Assembly (NCBI GenBank): GCA_002102555.1
Contig: MCFL01000002.1
Location: 1,158,665 to 1,222,664, forward strand
Length of the DNA stretch: 64,000 bases
Direction of reading: 5' to 3'
DNA from: Catenaria anguillulae PL171
Taxonomy: Eukaryota; Blastocladiomycota; Blastocladiomycetes; Blastocladiales; Catenariaceae
Position numbers and translations under genes: made by a program. Shown in pieces: positions 37,304-49,077 of this stretch (the first letter of the stretch is position 1; each line of letters opens with the position of its first letter). The notes beneath the pieces are model-generated. The model did no database searches, had not been told where the DNA came from, and was given only the letters and a program-made list of their open reading frames with translations.

Positions 37304-38243
37304 GTTGCGGGTTGTTTGCCAACTGCTGTTTGTGGCGTTTGGTTGATTGGTGAAGCTCTATCCATACTTGCCCGTTTCGGTTCCATATCGTTTGATTTTT
37401 CTTATTTCTCTTCTTTGATTCATTGCCAATGTTGTTTGCTGTTGAATATATTGCCGCTCATTCGTCATCCAATGCGTGCGAAGGCGCCCGTGCAAAATGC
37501 CAAATGAATGGGAAAGCTCAAGACGTCGCGCTCGCCGCCGGATCTGCCCTCGACCTGTCCTGGCTGCCTGATCTCGCTTGACCGCCCTGCTTTCATGGAA
37601 AGGAAGTGGCGAGATCGCAGAGTGTGGCGGGATCTATTTGAGTGTTGAATTGCACGATTGAACTAGACAATCGGTGACCGATTGGCAGCGAGGTTGACCA
37701 GCCTGGATAGAGCAAGTGATGTGCACTGATGATTCCCGCCAGTTTCGGAACGGGCTCGCTTGTCGGGGCGGCCAGCAGTTGGCGGCTCCAGGCATACTTG
37801 TCCGACTTTTGGTTAGGGATGGAAACTTGCTGTCGGCGGGTGGGAATTGGGTGGGAATCGACGAAAACTGGGGGTAGATATAGTTGTGGAAGCGAACTTG
37901 AACGCGCGTACCGCATTTTCACTTTCAGGTGTCTGTGTATGCTCATTTACACCCCCTCTATGGATTAATAAATGTAACTTGATAGATGCGCACGAACTGG
38001 AGCATACGATATATAATCGCATTCGCATCATTGTACGTACTGTATAGCTTAACTAAAACAGCAGATGGATCTCGCTGCACTGTTGTGCATGAGACCGGCA
38101 TCAAGGGCAATGTGTTGTGTGCGAAAAAAAAAAGGAGAGAGGAGCAGTGGTGTTGACAGTGGCAGACTGCGCCAGCAGGCAGCAGTCCAAGGTCAAGAGA
38201 GCAGGCAGCGGCACATAACGACTATGTAGACACCCACTTATCT
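37304..38243. other. Intergenic, no gene seen
   Basis: This is the 3' flank of the RRM gene. Short frames without domain resemblance and an A run near 38126 were the only things seen. Confidence 0.5.
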
Positions 38244-38393
38244 TCAATCTGCATCCTCATCGGACGGGTATGCATCAAGCTCTTCCCACGCACCCTCATC
38301 CTCCTTGCTCTCATCTTCCTCCTCGTTATCCTCATTTTGCCCATCTTGCTTTTTGTGTGCAAACATGGCCCGATCACGTTTCGAAACCTCGTA

Positions 38394-38398
<5 letters not shown>
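38244..38398 (-). CDS. Possible orphan C-terminal exon, acidic
   Basis: Reading leftwards from the poly-T tract gives a natural-looking end: DYEVSKRDRAMFAHKKQDG, then an Asp/Glu-rich tail and a stop at 38244. Codon choice resembles neighbouring genes. Upstream on this strand is a run of 37 A, and no convincing exon follows. It may be the last exon of a gene whose other exons I cannot see, a fragment, or an assembly join. No family is assigned. Confidence 0.25.

Positions 38399-38435
<37 letters not shown>
38399..38435. repeat. Poly-T tract, about 37 bases
   Basis: An uninterrupted run of about 37 T on the plus strand (A on the minus strand), by far the longest homopolymer in the window. Confidence 0.9.
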
Positions 38436-38436
<1 letters not shown>

Positions 38437-39033
38437 GCCAAGGAGAGCTATAATACAGCGAACTCCTGTGCGCCTGATCTCCACGACCCGTCTGGCGGGA
38501 CTCGCAGCAGACACCACATGCCTCCTTTACCTCGCAACAGAAACACGTACGAGTCATACCGGCGAAAAGCGAACGGCGAAGTGCCCACGGAGGCTTCGCC
38601 GGATCCGGCAGCGTGCACTTTTGCTCAGGCATTTAGTCTCAGTAAAGGCGAAGAAATAATTCAGCATGTTGGCCAGTACGCTCTTATTGTTGCCAGCTAC
38701 TTCAATGTGTCTGTCTCCCCACATGGATATTGCACGGACAAGGCGGTGGTTATGGCACCCCCTTGTATTGAGAGTTAAAATACGTGGGGACGTGACCCAG
38801 CTTTGGTTGTTTCCTGCCGCTGGAGGCGCCATGGTGGCCGAGGAAGAAAATATGTTATGTCTAATTTGAATGTATGATAGTCAAATGCGCACTTGGGTGT
38901 TAGATTACTCAACAACTATAAAGACAATAGACAATGTGGACTGGGAAGGATTCGGGCGATGACTTGGGTGTGTCTCGGGCACCCAGCAAGCGGCAGCGGC
39001 TAGGGGCTTTTCCGCTTGCGCCTCGTTGTGTGT
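38436..39033. other. Intergenic, no gene seen
   Basis: Frames exist on both strands but none has a recognisable domain. Confidence 0.45.
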
Positions 39034-40491
39034 CTACTCAGTTGCGCGCCCAGGACCGGCAGCGGCGGATCCTTGATTGGACGCGGGTGTGAGATCGAAG
39101 CGGGGGAATTGGGCCGGACCACTCGAGGGGGCGACTCGGGCTTGGGGTGTGGGCGTGCCTGGTGCAAGGCGAATTGGCGAGAACGTCATTGCTGTTTGTT
39201 GGGCCGCTGGCATGGGCACGACGGCGGGGCGAGCGCTGTTTTCGTTCCCGCGCTTGCGCTTGGTCGGGGGCGAGCCCTGGGAGGATCCGGAGCTTGCCGA
39301 AGTCAGCGGGGTCAAGCGGGGGCGGCCGTTGGCACGACCCGCACGGCGAGCTTCCTCGCCATCACGGGCGTGTTGGACAATGTCGGTGGGAGAGTCGGCC
39401 TTGATGATCACTGTCGCCGCGGGCAGGCGGGCACGGTGGGTTTGAAGGATGTCGACAATCTTTGTTAGCCTCGTAATCTTGGATGGCCTTACCCACCAAT
39501 CCTCCCGCTGCCCAATCAATCCGGCCCAATCCCCATTTGATCAACTGCTGGTTGATGCGCCAAAACACATTTGTGTCCCGCATGATCGGGGCAAGCGGAA
39601 CCCCGTCAGGCACTGCTGCAATCGAGTCCAGAACTTCACAAGCGTGGATTGACTGTATGCGCCGAAACTTGGTCAAGGCCAAGTGAGGCAACAAGGTTGC
39701 GAGGCCAGAAACTTGAGTAAATTGGATGCATTGCACCAGGTACTTTGACATGCAAATTGGAATAGCACGTGACAAAGGCACATACCCAACGTCAAAAAGA
39801 CAATGTGAGGCCTTTTTCTGGGCCAGCGTTTTGACAATGTGTGACATGAACTTGCCCCAGGGGGTATCCATGCCGGCGTTGGTATCGTCCATGTGGGGAT
39901 CACCATTTGCCGTGCACGAGCCGAAGAATGAAAGCAAGCAAACGCCTTGTTCCGCCCACGGCGTCAAGTCATTGGAAATTGCTCGACGCGGCACACCGAC
40001 GGCGGCAGAAGCGACTTGTACAAGACACACCACGATTGGTTGTCTGCCTCTTTGCCACCCGTCGATGGTCCCAGTCCGATCGCCCAACCAGGCGCGTTGT
40101 TCTGGCCGTTGTTGATGATGACGACATTGATCTCGTCGAAAGGGAACGTCGCACATCGAAAGAGGTCGTTGGCTATGGAAAGGGTACAAGATGTCAATGC
40201 GCTCGCTCAAGAGAGCATTGCAAGCAACCATATACGGACGAATGAGAGGGACCCTTTGGTCCACGGGAGTGTCGATGATGAGCTTGCCAATCTATGACGG
40301 TTCCCCATTCAGAGTATGTTGAGACAATGCGTGACGGTGACGTGAAATTGGTGTGGAACGCATACCTCTTGCACACCAGGCACCTGGGCGATTGGTCCCA
40401 CAGTCTTCTTCCACGTTGGGTGAGTGACTTCCCACCACTGCTTCATGTAAGCAACAGGGTCGACAGTGAGAGCTTGTTTGGGAGCGGACAT
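39034..40491 (-). CDS. Divergent uracil-DNA-glycosylase-like gene, exon model uncertain
   Basis: Exon 1 is 40491-40366 and exon 2 is 40291-40240 (GTATGC donor, phase 0). Exon 3 starts at 40172 after a GTCCGT...CATAG intron in phase 1. Read through, these give DTPVDQRVPLIPNDLFRC, FPFDEINVVIINNGQ and GWAIGLG, which line up with the UNG core (pfd.VkVVIlGQDPYH..GQAhGL). Further left come WAEQGVCLLSF, PWGKFMSHIVKTLAQ (GW..F...) and FWRINQQLIKWGLGRIDW, which match the later UNG blocks. Where the catalytic GQDPYH should be, the gene has GQNNAP, and HPSP seems to be HACE. Frames change near 40000 and near 39440; the first could be an intron (GTGGCA...TCGAG, 77 bases), the second looks like a one-base break. 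A basic Ser/Pro/Lys-rich tail ends at 39034. It may be a non-catalytic homologue or a decaying gene. Confidence 0.55.
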
Positions 40492-41978
40492 GATGAATTT
40501 GGGATTGCTTGGAGTGAGAACTGAATATTTTCACTTTTTGGCATTGAGAATTCTCCATCGATAGAAGGGAAAGTCGCAAGAAATGAACATACTCATGAGC
40601 CGACCCTTGTTGATGTGCTTGTGGCAGTGGCCCAATGCATCGCGGGCAATTTAACAAAACTCACTCGCGAGCTCCTCGTTGTCCGGGCCGTCAACAGACC
40701 TCTTCAGTCGGGAACCGTCGCGATATCAGACTCAACAAAGTACTCCGGTGCATGGCACACCCAAATGTCAACAGTCTGTCCACTCGACACTGTGGCAACC
40801 AAAAGATGCCATGCGTACACACCAATCCATCAAACCAAAGACCGATGAGATAAAGCCGGGCTTGAGGAGCATAGCAAGAAGTGGCTCAACAGCATAGTGC
40901 TTGGGGTCGGCACTGGTCGGGTGAAACAGGTCGGTTGGATCGGGCAAAGGCAGGAAGACGGTGGCCAGGCGGTGCGATAAGGCAAACGGAGCCAGAGGTT
41001 GAGGACATATAGCGAGTGCGAGCAGACTGTGCCTTGATCGTGGATTGTGCCTTGATCGTGAAAGGTTGACAGGACGTGGCAAGGGTGGGCGTGTTTGGTG
41101 GGAGCAACCGAGATGAAGGGCGCCCAAGCCGGCGTGGTGGCAACCGTAGTCAGGGGATGGCTATCGATTCCGGTGATGGGCTGGGTGTTGACATGGCATG
41201 GCATTTTAGACCCAGTCTTGAACGTTAATGGGTCGAGTGCTTATGGTCCTTGACGGGTGTGACCAACATGGAAGGTTTGATCCGTCATCAACCGACCTCA
41301 CGCAACCCCGTCGATCTCGGGGGTGCACTTTTGGGCATGCGTGCCCAGCTACATAGGCCGGTGATAAATGCTTTGGTTCGTGGCATGGCTGGATCTGTGG
41401 GGAAAGAATGCCCGGCTGTGGGTTTGGTGTGTGAAAGTTACGTGCTTGTCGCGGACAGGCAGCTTCACTGTCATGACCATGACCGCCGACAGATTCCTCG
41501 CGTCCTCTATCGCTTTAAATTTCTATCGCGCATCATGGCCGATGCGTCTCGACTCCTGTATGGTAATAATGGACAAATGCGAACCAGAGTCCCTGGAAAC
41601 TGGTTCCACAATTGACACACAAGATACAAAATAGCCGGAGCTCACCGCGGGTCGCCACTGGCGGCACGCTGGCGACTATTGAATGGCGAGGGAGCTAGCA
41701 CAAGTATATTGGACCAAAAGTCCATTGAGGCATGCCGGTGCTCAATACTTGATTCTTGCCCATGACAACTACTCATGTGTGCGCTTCTGTCGCAGTTGTT
41801 CATCGAACATGGCTGTGGCAAAGACAGGACAAACTGAGACCTGATCACCAATAAGGTATAGAAAACCGACAGACCACGTCCCGTCCCTTCTCTCTTCGCT
41901 CACTATGAACACTTTGAAGGCTCTCATCTTGATTCCTAGCCCAACCCTCACCCGCCCGCCCCTCCCCCGCCCACCACC
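40492..41978. other. Long intergenic stretch, no gene seen
   Basis: This lies between the UNG-like gene (minus) and the small basic ORF (plus). It holds a short direct repeat (GTGCCTTGATCGTG twice, near 41030-41060). No coding sequence was recognised. Confidence 0.45.
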
Positions 41979-42263
41979 ATGCCCAACAACGTGACCGGCA
42001 ACGCCCGCGACGGATTTAAGACCAAGCGCGGCTCACGTGCCGGCAAAAACAAGAAGTATAAAAAAAAAGTACGCGTCTCGGTCTTCCGTAGCAATGGCCA
42101 GGATCAACGGCTTAACGAGTTTCCACGCTGATAGAATGCCTTGTACAAGCTGGTCGTCACACCCAAGCCCGAGGGGGTCGTGTTGGCGACAGGTGGCGTC
42201 GTCCTGACCTTCACAACCCATCACCACCATCACCACCACTACCACCACTACCACCAAAGGTAA
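41979..42263 (+). CDS. Small Lys-rich and His-rich protein, unidentified
   Basis: Exon 1 (41979-42068) encodes 30 residues rich in Lys, Arg and Gly and ends in a run of Lys. An intron (GTACGC...TGATAG) joins in phase 0 to 42135-42263. Exon 2 encodes LYKLVVTPKPEGVVLATGG, then a His/Tyr run and a stop. The final codons overlap a perfect GTAAGT, so another exon may follow. Start context and codon use are like those of its neighbours. No family was recognised and the function is unknown. Confidence 0.4.
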
Positions 42264-42481
42264 GTGGAGGTGCTCGGGCCGCGGGCTGTGTGCGCGGCCA
42301 AGTGACATGTACATATTCCCCCCCCCCCCCCTTCCCGATTTGTTGTGCAATAATTTAATCGTATGTAAATATTCTTCGGGGCGAATATCAAATCGTTGTG
42401 GTTCTGATCCGATTTGAGAGAGTGACACGATCAAGAAAAAAAATTACATTCCAAGTATGTTTTCCGACTGTCTCAGCGCTT

Positions 42482-43809
42482 TCATGGAGGAATCAACACT
42501 AATATCATTACTACATGACTGATAGCAATGTTTACCAACCTACGGATATACGCTATACCTTGCATTAGACCCTGCACATGCGAGCATCGGGATGTGTGTG
42601 AGCGGTTTGAATGGGTGAAAGGAATGTCACATTGACTCCAAACACGAACGACATAATTAATTGGCATACCTGCTCCTGCTGATGCGAGCGCCGATGTCGG
42701 AACCGATCCATCGTCTCGACCAACTGGTGTGCTTGGATTAATCGGGTTGCTGTGCGATGCCGATGCCGATGCATTTGGCGGAGTCGGCGGCGGCGAGCAG
42801 GCGTGTCCAGTCTCATACTGGAGGTGGTGGGAGCAGGCTCGTTCCATGTTTTTGTATTCATATGTCTCACATTTCCCATACAGTTTCCACTGACATGTGT
42901 GTGGTGCTCCAACACGCACGATATACCCTTCTCTAGTCCATTTGACCGCGTCCGTTGGCACTGGGTTGCCCATGTCGTGTGGTGCTGAAAACAGTGCCCA
43001 CGGGTCACTTTCGAGCGGCGCACGGACGGATTTCTTGCGCGTGACCGGTCCCATGTCGCTGTGGGCCATGTGAATCTGTGTAGTGTGCGTGTGAAGATAT
43101 ATGTACATCCAAGACAAGGAAAAGTGGGAAGATCAAGACTGGTTTGTGTGGAATGACGAAAACACTGGCCGATACATTCGCTGTAGAAAACAATCCAGTA
43201 CAGTACAGTACAGGTAAGTCCGAGTGTCGCTTGGACGCACCAAGCCCGCCATCATGAAATGGTCAGAAGTAACCATACCCGCCGAATGTGCATCCAAACC
43301 ATCTCCATCCACGGCCGGAAGACTGCAGTGAACGCCAGCGCGGCCAGCAGCACCAGAAACAGCGACACGAGAACCTTGTCGAGGGTGCGCTCGCGGTCAA
43401 AGCAGATGGCGTTGAGCTGCGTGTCCTGCGACGGCTGGCACACAAAGTCAGGCCGGTACGGCAGCGAGGTGTTCTTTGCGTCGTGCTGGGCAATGGCCAG
43501 GCACAGCGAGATCTTGCAGGCAACACACGACTCGATGGGCACGATGGTCGAGTTGGTCGGCCCGCAGGCGCACTTGCAGTTGAGCATGATGATTGGGATG
43601 GTGCCGATGAAGATGCATCGAGTGGTCTGGCATAATGTCTGCACAGCCGCCGCGGAATGATACCCGTTCTCGCCATGTGCATGTCCATGTACGTGTCTGG
43701 TGGGCGGGCTGGGGGCTGTGGCCCATCGCCGCTCACAGACGTGCTTATGGTCGGGCGCAAAATTAAAAGCAGCGACGGTATTGGATGCTTCTGGGTGTTG
43801 ATTTGCCAA
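42482..43809 (-). CDS. Cys-rich single-pass membrane protein, unidentified
   Basis: The first exon (down to 43279) encodes a Cys-rich part with CKCACGPTNSTIVPIESCVACKISLC and a later PDFVCQPSQDT. A strong membrane helix (VLVSLFLVLLAALAFTAVF) follows, then MEMVWMHIRR. A GTATGG...CACAG intron (43278-43076) joins in phase 0 to a tail with KKSVRAPLESDPWALF, several Cys and His, and a Pro/Ser-rich end. The start is uncertain: the outermost ATG is 43809, only 16 bases from the divergent ZC3HC1-like start, so a later ATG is likely. The 3' end is also uncertain: open to 42482, or spliced after 42670 (GTATGC) to end near 42540. The family is unknown. Confidence 0.5.
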
Positions 43810-43824
43810 CCGCCATCGTACTCT

Positions 43825-45408
43825 ATGAATTACTTTGCCATGTGTCCTTCAAATCCCTCACCAAGCATACCGGCCTCGGCACCTGGTAACGCCAGCCGCC
43901 GATCCGCCCCAGCAGCGAGCACTGGGTCAAGGTCGGACGCTCAAAGTCTCTCTGGTGCAGGTCCAGGTGATGACGATGACGGGAAGCAAGCAGCGATGAG
44001 GTCAATGTCGTCGGCAACGCGGGCCGCTTCGCCTCAGTCACCATCCGCGGGCTCCAGCAGCAGTCATCGTCGACTCTCTGTCGGCGACACGCCTAAGCGA
44101 ATTCCGCCCATGCTCATTCGCGATCCGTTTTCACAGGCGGACCTGGCTCGTCGGCTGAAAACTTTTGTCGTATGCACTTGCACATCGAGGCTGTCCGTCA
44201 CCTGAACTTGGACCCGCAACTGACACATTTTCGCTGTTGCTGTTAGTCGGCCACGTTTGTCTTTGCACCAACCAACGTCTCACCCTTGTACGCTGCCGCT
44301 CGCGGTTGGACGCTGGTGGGCAACGACCAGCTCACATGCGAGCTGTGCCATGCTTCTCTGCTCCTGTCGCCCATGTTGGAAACGAGCGATTCTGTTGGTT
44401 CGCCGTCGCTTTCCTTGCAAGTGCCCTCCACATCAGCCATGCGCTCACACAGCAACCCCTCGATGATCCGTCAACAGACTCTCGGATCGTGCAAAAGTAC
44501 CTCGCCTTACTCGACTCACAGCACACGCCGCAATGCGCGTGGCGGGCGGGTCCATGCTCCGAGTCCGTCTTGGATATACCCCTTGCAACACCCAGCGTGC
44601 GAGCAAAGATGTTACTGGACCACGCGACCATTCTCACCGATGGAATCAAGCGCCTTGGATTGGAGGATGTTGAGTGCGTGAAGCAAGGGGATGACGGACA
44701 CGTCTTGGTACTTTTTGTTGAGGCAGCGTGAAACGAGCGAGTGTTTCAACCCGTTGCCTTACATTGCCGTGGTGCCTATTGTAGCCTCCATCGGTCATGC
44801 AGCTGTTCAAGGACGTGCCACTGGGAATCGTACATTGCGCGATGGGCAACTGGTCTCTCGCACCCGCTGCTTCGCCATCCGCAACACCGGTCAACTCGAG
44901 CGCACCCGAATCTGTTCAAGACGCGGTCCTTGCCTGTGACTTTTGCAGTCGGCGTGTCGGTGTATGGACGTGCAAAAAGGGTACGTACGCATCTCATTCC
45001 CAGTGATGTTGATCTACCACCACTCCTAACTTGGACTTGGTCCGCATGGATATGGTACACACTTCAGACTCGCCTCACCACCCAATCCACGCACACAAAT
45101 GGTACTGCCCGTACGCGCGCCCATCCACGTGGTCCACCATCATCCGCCAACTTGCATCTGTCTCCTCAATCACGTCGCGACGGCCAACCACCGCGCCAGC
45201 GCCAGTGTCGGTATCTGCCGCCTTGCAAGAACGCCGAAACGATCGGACCTTGATTCGCGACATTCGCCAGTTGCTGGAAAAGACCACTGCACCCGCCAAG
45301 CGCAGGTACGAGGAAGAGGAGGAGAAGGCGAGGGATTGGAAGCGCCGGAGGAGTGGAATTGTTGGTGTAGCAGCGAGCGGAACGGCACTGGGTTCATCCG
45401 ATAAATGA
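43825..45408 (+). CDS. ZC3HC1/NIPA (Rsm1-type C3HC zinc finger) homologue
   Basis: Five exons: 43825-44169, 44247-44393, 44453-44707, 44785-44980, 45068-45408 (427 residues). Phases fit throughout; intron 2 (59 bases, GTTGGT donor) is the least certain. After a Ser/Pro-rich N-terminus the first C3HC module reads FAPTNVSPLYAAARGWTLV, LTCELCHASL, then YLALLDSQHTPQCAWRAGPC. The second module reads LACDFCSRRVGVW, then HPIHAHKWYCPYARPSTW. A basic, coiled C-terminus with KRR clusters looks like a nuclear signal. ZC3HC1 is a nuclear-basket protein that anchors TPR, and yeast Pml39 is its relative. The start could also be the ATG at 43840. Confidence 0.85.
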
Positions 45409-46026
45409 CAAGATTGGATGACGGCATGTCTTAGTCCTGTGCTTTGGTTGACTTGTACGGCCGCGCATATGTTAAAGAAATCCACATCCTTCAAGGGCCC
45501 AGCCCTCTGCTGATAGGTCTGGCCAAACTCGTATCACGTTTACCCAGTCTGAAAATGACTCCTGATGGCCGCTCCTGCCACACTGTGCATTGAAGCCAGC
45601 TTGCCCCGCCCTTTTGTCTTGGCTACATCATTTTCGGGCAGAACATGGACATTGTCATTTGTGATGCGCTGATGGCGCAACGACTGAGACGCTCGGCAAG
45701 CTAAATGCCTGATCCCACTTGCGAGAAGCATCAAACGAAACATACTGCCGGTTCGCGCGAAAGTTGAACGAGGGGTTGTTCAGCCGCAGATCGCATCTCT
45801 CGTGGTTCTGTGCAGATCCCTGTTGCGGTTAGTCCTTGCGGTGCGGTTAGAGCGTGCGGCGAACGAAGGGGGGGTGTTCATTTTTACCCTAAACGCGCAA
45901 TATCAAAACACAAGCACTTTGTGTGTATAATATTCCCAGCCAACCGCCACGGACACCAAAGCAGCTGCCCGCAACAAGTGACATGCAAAATATCCGAACA
46001 GACACAAGCCAAGCCAGACAGAAAAC
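45409..46026. other. Convergent intergenic spacer
   Basis: This is shared 3' flank of the ZC3HC1-like and eL13 genes. No coding sequence was recognised. Confidence 0.5.
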
Positions 46027-46803
46027 TTACTTCTTGGCATCGGCCTCGGCAGCAGCCTTGGCGGCAGCGCGCTTGGCACGGATGCCGTGGTAGCGGGCCA
46101 AGGTGCGGGCCTTGCGGAGGGCAACGTAGGCGTTGAAGTTCTTCTCCTCCTCGGTGATGGCACGGGCGGGCTCTTGCTCGTACACGTTGACAATGGGGTG
46201 GACAAAACCGCGGAGCTGGGCAGCAGCGGCAACCTCCTCGGGCTTGGCACCCTTCTTGGGGAAGAGCACAAGCTTGGACTTGTAGGTCTTGAGGCGCTGC
46301 ACGTTGGCGGCAAGACCCTCCTCGGAGCGGTTCTTGCGGCGGAAGTCGACAGAGATGCCGATGGTGGCAGCCTCCTTGCGGTTGATGCCAGCGGCCTAGA
46401 GCAAAAATGTGGGGAAGCATCAAGCGTTCAGTCAATTCCGCTCATGTCCTCATCGCGACGCAAAATGACTTTTGGATTCCGTCCGCTTAAGCATCAAGTG
46501 GATGCAGACCTCAATCCAACCGTCCGAGAATCCATTCAAAAGAAAAAAAAAACGACGCACCTTGAGCTCCTCAAAGGTGAACCCCTTACCGGCGCGGATG
46601 CGGCGGTTGTACTTGGCGGTTTGGCAACGCACAGCGGGGCGGAGAAGACCGTCAACGGGGCGGGGAGCGATGACCGAGGCCTTGGCGGCACGGGCAACAC
46701 GGCGAGCCTTCTTTTGACCGGGCTGGTTGAACCACGTCTTGACGCGGATCTTCCAGTCCTTGCGGAAGTGCTGGTTGGGGAGCTGGTTGTTGTGCTTGAC
46801 CAT
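46027..46803 (-). CDS. RPL13: 60S ribosomal protein eL13
   Basis: Exons are 46803-46561 and 46395-46027; the 165-base intron (GTGCGT...CTCTAG) is in phase 0. The product has 203 residues, the usual length for this family. Motifs: [72 protein letters not shown] and [13 protein letters not shown]. It is a structural protein of the large ribosomal subunit. The single intron is longer than most in this window. Confidence 0.97.
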
Positions 46804-47926
46804 GGTGGATTAATTTGGTGGGTTGGCCCCTATCGAAAGATGTAAAAACAGTTGGCGGGTGATGAGTGGTCGAAAAAAAAGCGTTGAAGTCGCATTTGTT
46901 TAGAGGTCAAGGGACGAAATGCGCGTTGCCGAGTCGAAATGCGGGGGGAAAGCCCCTAAGTCGACCTGAACCCGACGGTCCGCCGACATGCACATTGAAC
47001 CAGACCCACCACCACCACACCCCATTTATCTTGCCGAACTCGTGCCTGGAAGCATGGGTCGATAGAACAGCTCCAGTTTGAAAGCCAGCGTGGGCCACGG
47101 GTCGAAGTCAATCCAAGGAATCATTGGTTTGTGATGACATGGTGGGTCGGTCGAGTGCTGATGGGTGGGTGCGTTGACGGCGACCTTGGTGCTCCGACGG
47201 ATTCATATAGCATTGCATTTTGACATGGTAGGCAAGTAACAGGGCGTGCACATACGATATTAGGTATGCCCGACTGAGAAAGGACGAGACGTTTCGCCAA
47301 TGACAAACGGATGCAACTCGGTCGGGTGTGGCGCTGTCGAGGATCGGCATTGCGCATCGTTCCACGGACCTTCTATGGTTGGGTCGTCGATTCAGCGTGT
47401 GTCACGACACGGGGGGTCATTGGAAGCCAGCCACAGAGCGGAGCTGGAGCTCGAATGTGAAGCATGATTGCATCTTTCAACATAAACAATGCCTCTCCAC
47501 CGCACGTCCACGCCAGCACCCACCGACCACAAGTCGGCAACCCTGGCTACCACGAGATCGACTCGCAAAACAACAGGACCAGCATCCACGTTCACGTTTC
47601 GCACCATCCATATCTGCTTGTATTATGTCTCCACATCGTATTCCGGCTCCTTGGTAATCGTCATCATTATACATTCCATATGCTGTGTTCATCCCCACTG
47701 TGCCTGAGACCCACTCTCCCATTGCGATCCGTTACGCCCTCACACCCCAGGTTGTCATCTCTAACGCGAGCAAGCGAGTGTGTTCCGTTTTCGAGCTTTA
47801 TAAGAGGAGTTTTCGATGATACGGGACATGAATTCATGGAAGACATCACATGTGGAGCCTGAAAGCTTACCGGCTGCGGCGTCAACAATGGCCGGCCGGG
47901 CTTGTTGGTCTTGGGCGGCGAAGCGG
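46804..47926. other. Intergenic, no gene seen
   Basis: This holds the promoter of the eL13 gene. The other frames have no domain resemblance. Confidence 0.5.
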
Positions 47927-48462
47927 CTAGGACCAGTCCTTGCCGCCTGTGGCGCCTTTGTTGGCGTACTTGTCGCCCGCACGCCGACCAGTGCCAGAGC
48001 GGTAGTACTCGCGGCCGTCGTCGCGATCGTGGCGCCGGCGGTCGCGGTCACGACAGCGATCGCGGAAATCATCGCGCGAGGTTTCCTTGTACACATGCTT
48101 CAGTTTGATGGCCTTCACGACGTCCTCCAGCTGAGAACGTCCCTGATACCGAAGAGGGCGAATTCCGATTCCTTGTGGAGGCGCCGGTTTTGGGATGGAG
48201 TCAAAATGTCGGCTTCGCAGCCCGGAAAGTATGATAAGAGGAGCTTGTTGAGGGCAAGCGCTTGAGCGTCCGATAGGCGAGCTTCGACGTTGGCAAAGTG
48301 CGCGAGTTCGAATGCAAACACCTTCGGAAATGAATGATGCGGAGGACGTTCGGCATTGGAAGGTTTCGGGAGCAGTTTGGGTGAGATTGTGGACGGGTCC
48401 AGGGGGACAGGTGGATGACAATCGTCGGCAAAGTATATACCTGAAATCGGGCAAGGGGTCAC
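47927..48462 (-). CDS. Unidentified gene with a frame change
   Basis: Two stretches look coding by codon choice. The right one (48462 to about 48165) reads FAFELAHFANVEARLSDAQ and DILTPSQNRRLHKESEFALF. The left one (about 48160-47927) reads LEDVVKAIKLKHVYKETS, then an Arg/Asp/Gly-rich tail ending KGATGGKDWS. They are in different frames, and no plausible GT...AG joins them, so an indel near 48150-48165 is suspected. The start may lie in a further exon at about 48520-48680 behind a GTATGT donor. The first stretch has a faint look of the Rpb4/RPC17 helical core, but not enough to name it. Confidence 0.35.
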
Positions 48463-49077
48463 TTTGCATTAGCGAGAATGACCAGCGCACGCTCTACAGC
48501 AAGACATACATACCTTCGGTGTTGGAACATGCGAGCTTGTGGTCAGGAGAAGCAGCAACACGAGCGAATTATCGTTCGAGTCTGCGGCCGCTGGCGAGGC
48601 GGCCAGCGGTGGTGGAATCGGACCGCGGTCGACATGTCGGTGGGTATTTTGCGACTGGGTGAGTGTGCGCGCTTGCATGGCAACGGCTGAGTGTTTCGGA
48701 AATGATGCGATGTCATGCAAGCGGAAGAGAAAGGAAGGTGTCGGATCCTTTGTTGGGTGTGGTTTGGGTTTGACTCAATTTGGCCTTAGGCTTGCGTTGG
48801 TCCGTCGATTAACATCGATCTCACGCGATCTCATGCGATCGCAGGATAAATATGTCTCGCGTCTGTTTCAAGCGTGCCTCTGCCGAAGTGGCCCACGGCC
48901 GGATGGATGCACGGTTTGGCTCGCTTTTCCCGACAAGCATGTGGTACGCAAGCGTTTCAGAGACGCTGTACATGGCATGCCTTGATTGCGTGCTTGTCCA
49001 TACCCACCCATTGACGGTTGTGATTGGCCACAAACAAACGATAAAGCGATGAAGGTGCCAGGTCCAAAGCGACCCTC
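48463..49077. other. Intergenic, no confident gene
   Basis: This may hold a first exon of the gene to its left (about 48520-48680). Nothing else was recognised. Confidence 0.4.

Noticed and set aside
42200-42262. A run of His codons as a designed tag or vector remnant
   Set aside because: The run is interrupted by Tyr codons, lies in an exon-like context with an intron before it, and is flanked by normal genomic sequence.
43259-43660. A plus-strand frame of 133 codons opposite the Cys-rich membrane protein
   Set aside because: The opposite strand has the Cys pattern and a clear membrane helix; the plus-strand frame has neither.
46396-46560. Possible box C/D snoRNA in the eL13 intron (GCGATGA and CTGA with a short GCGT/ACGC stem)
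   Set aside because: The boxes are only about 18 bases apart, too close for a normal C/D RNA, and the C box has a mismatch.
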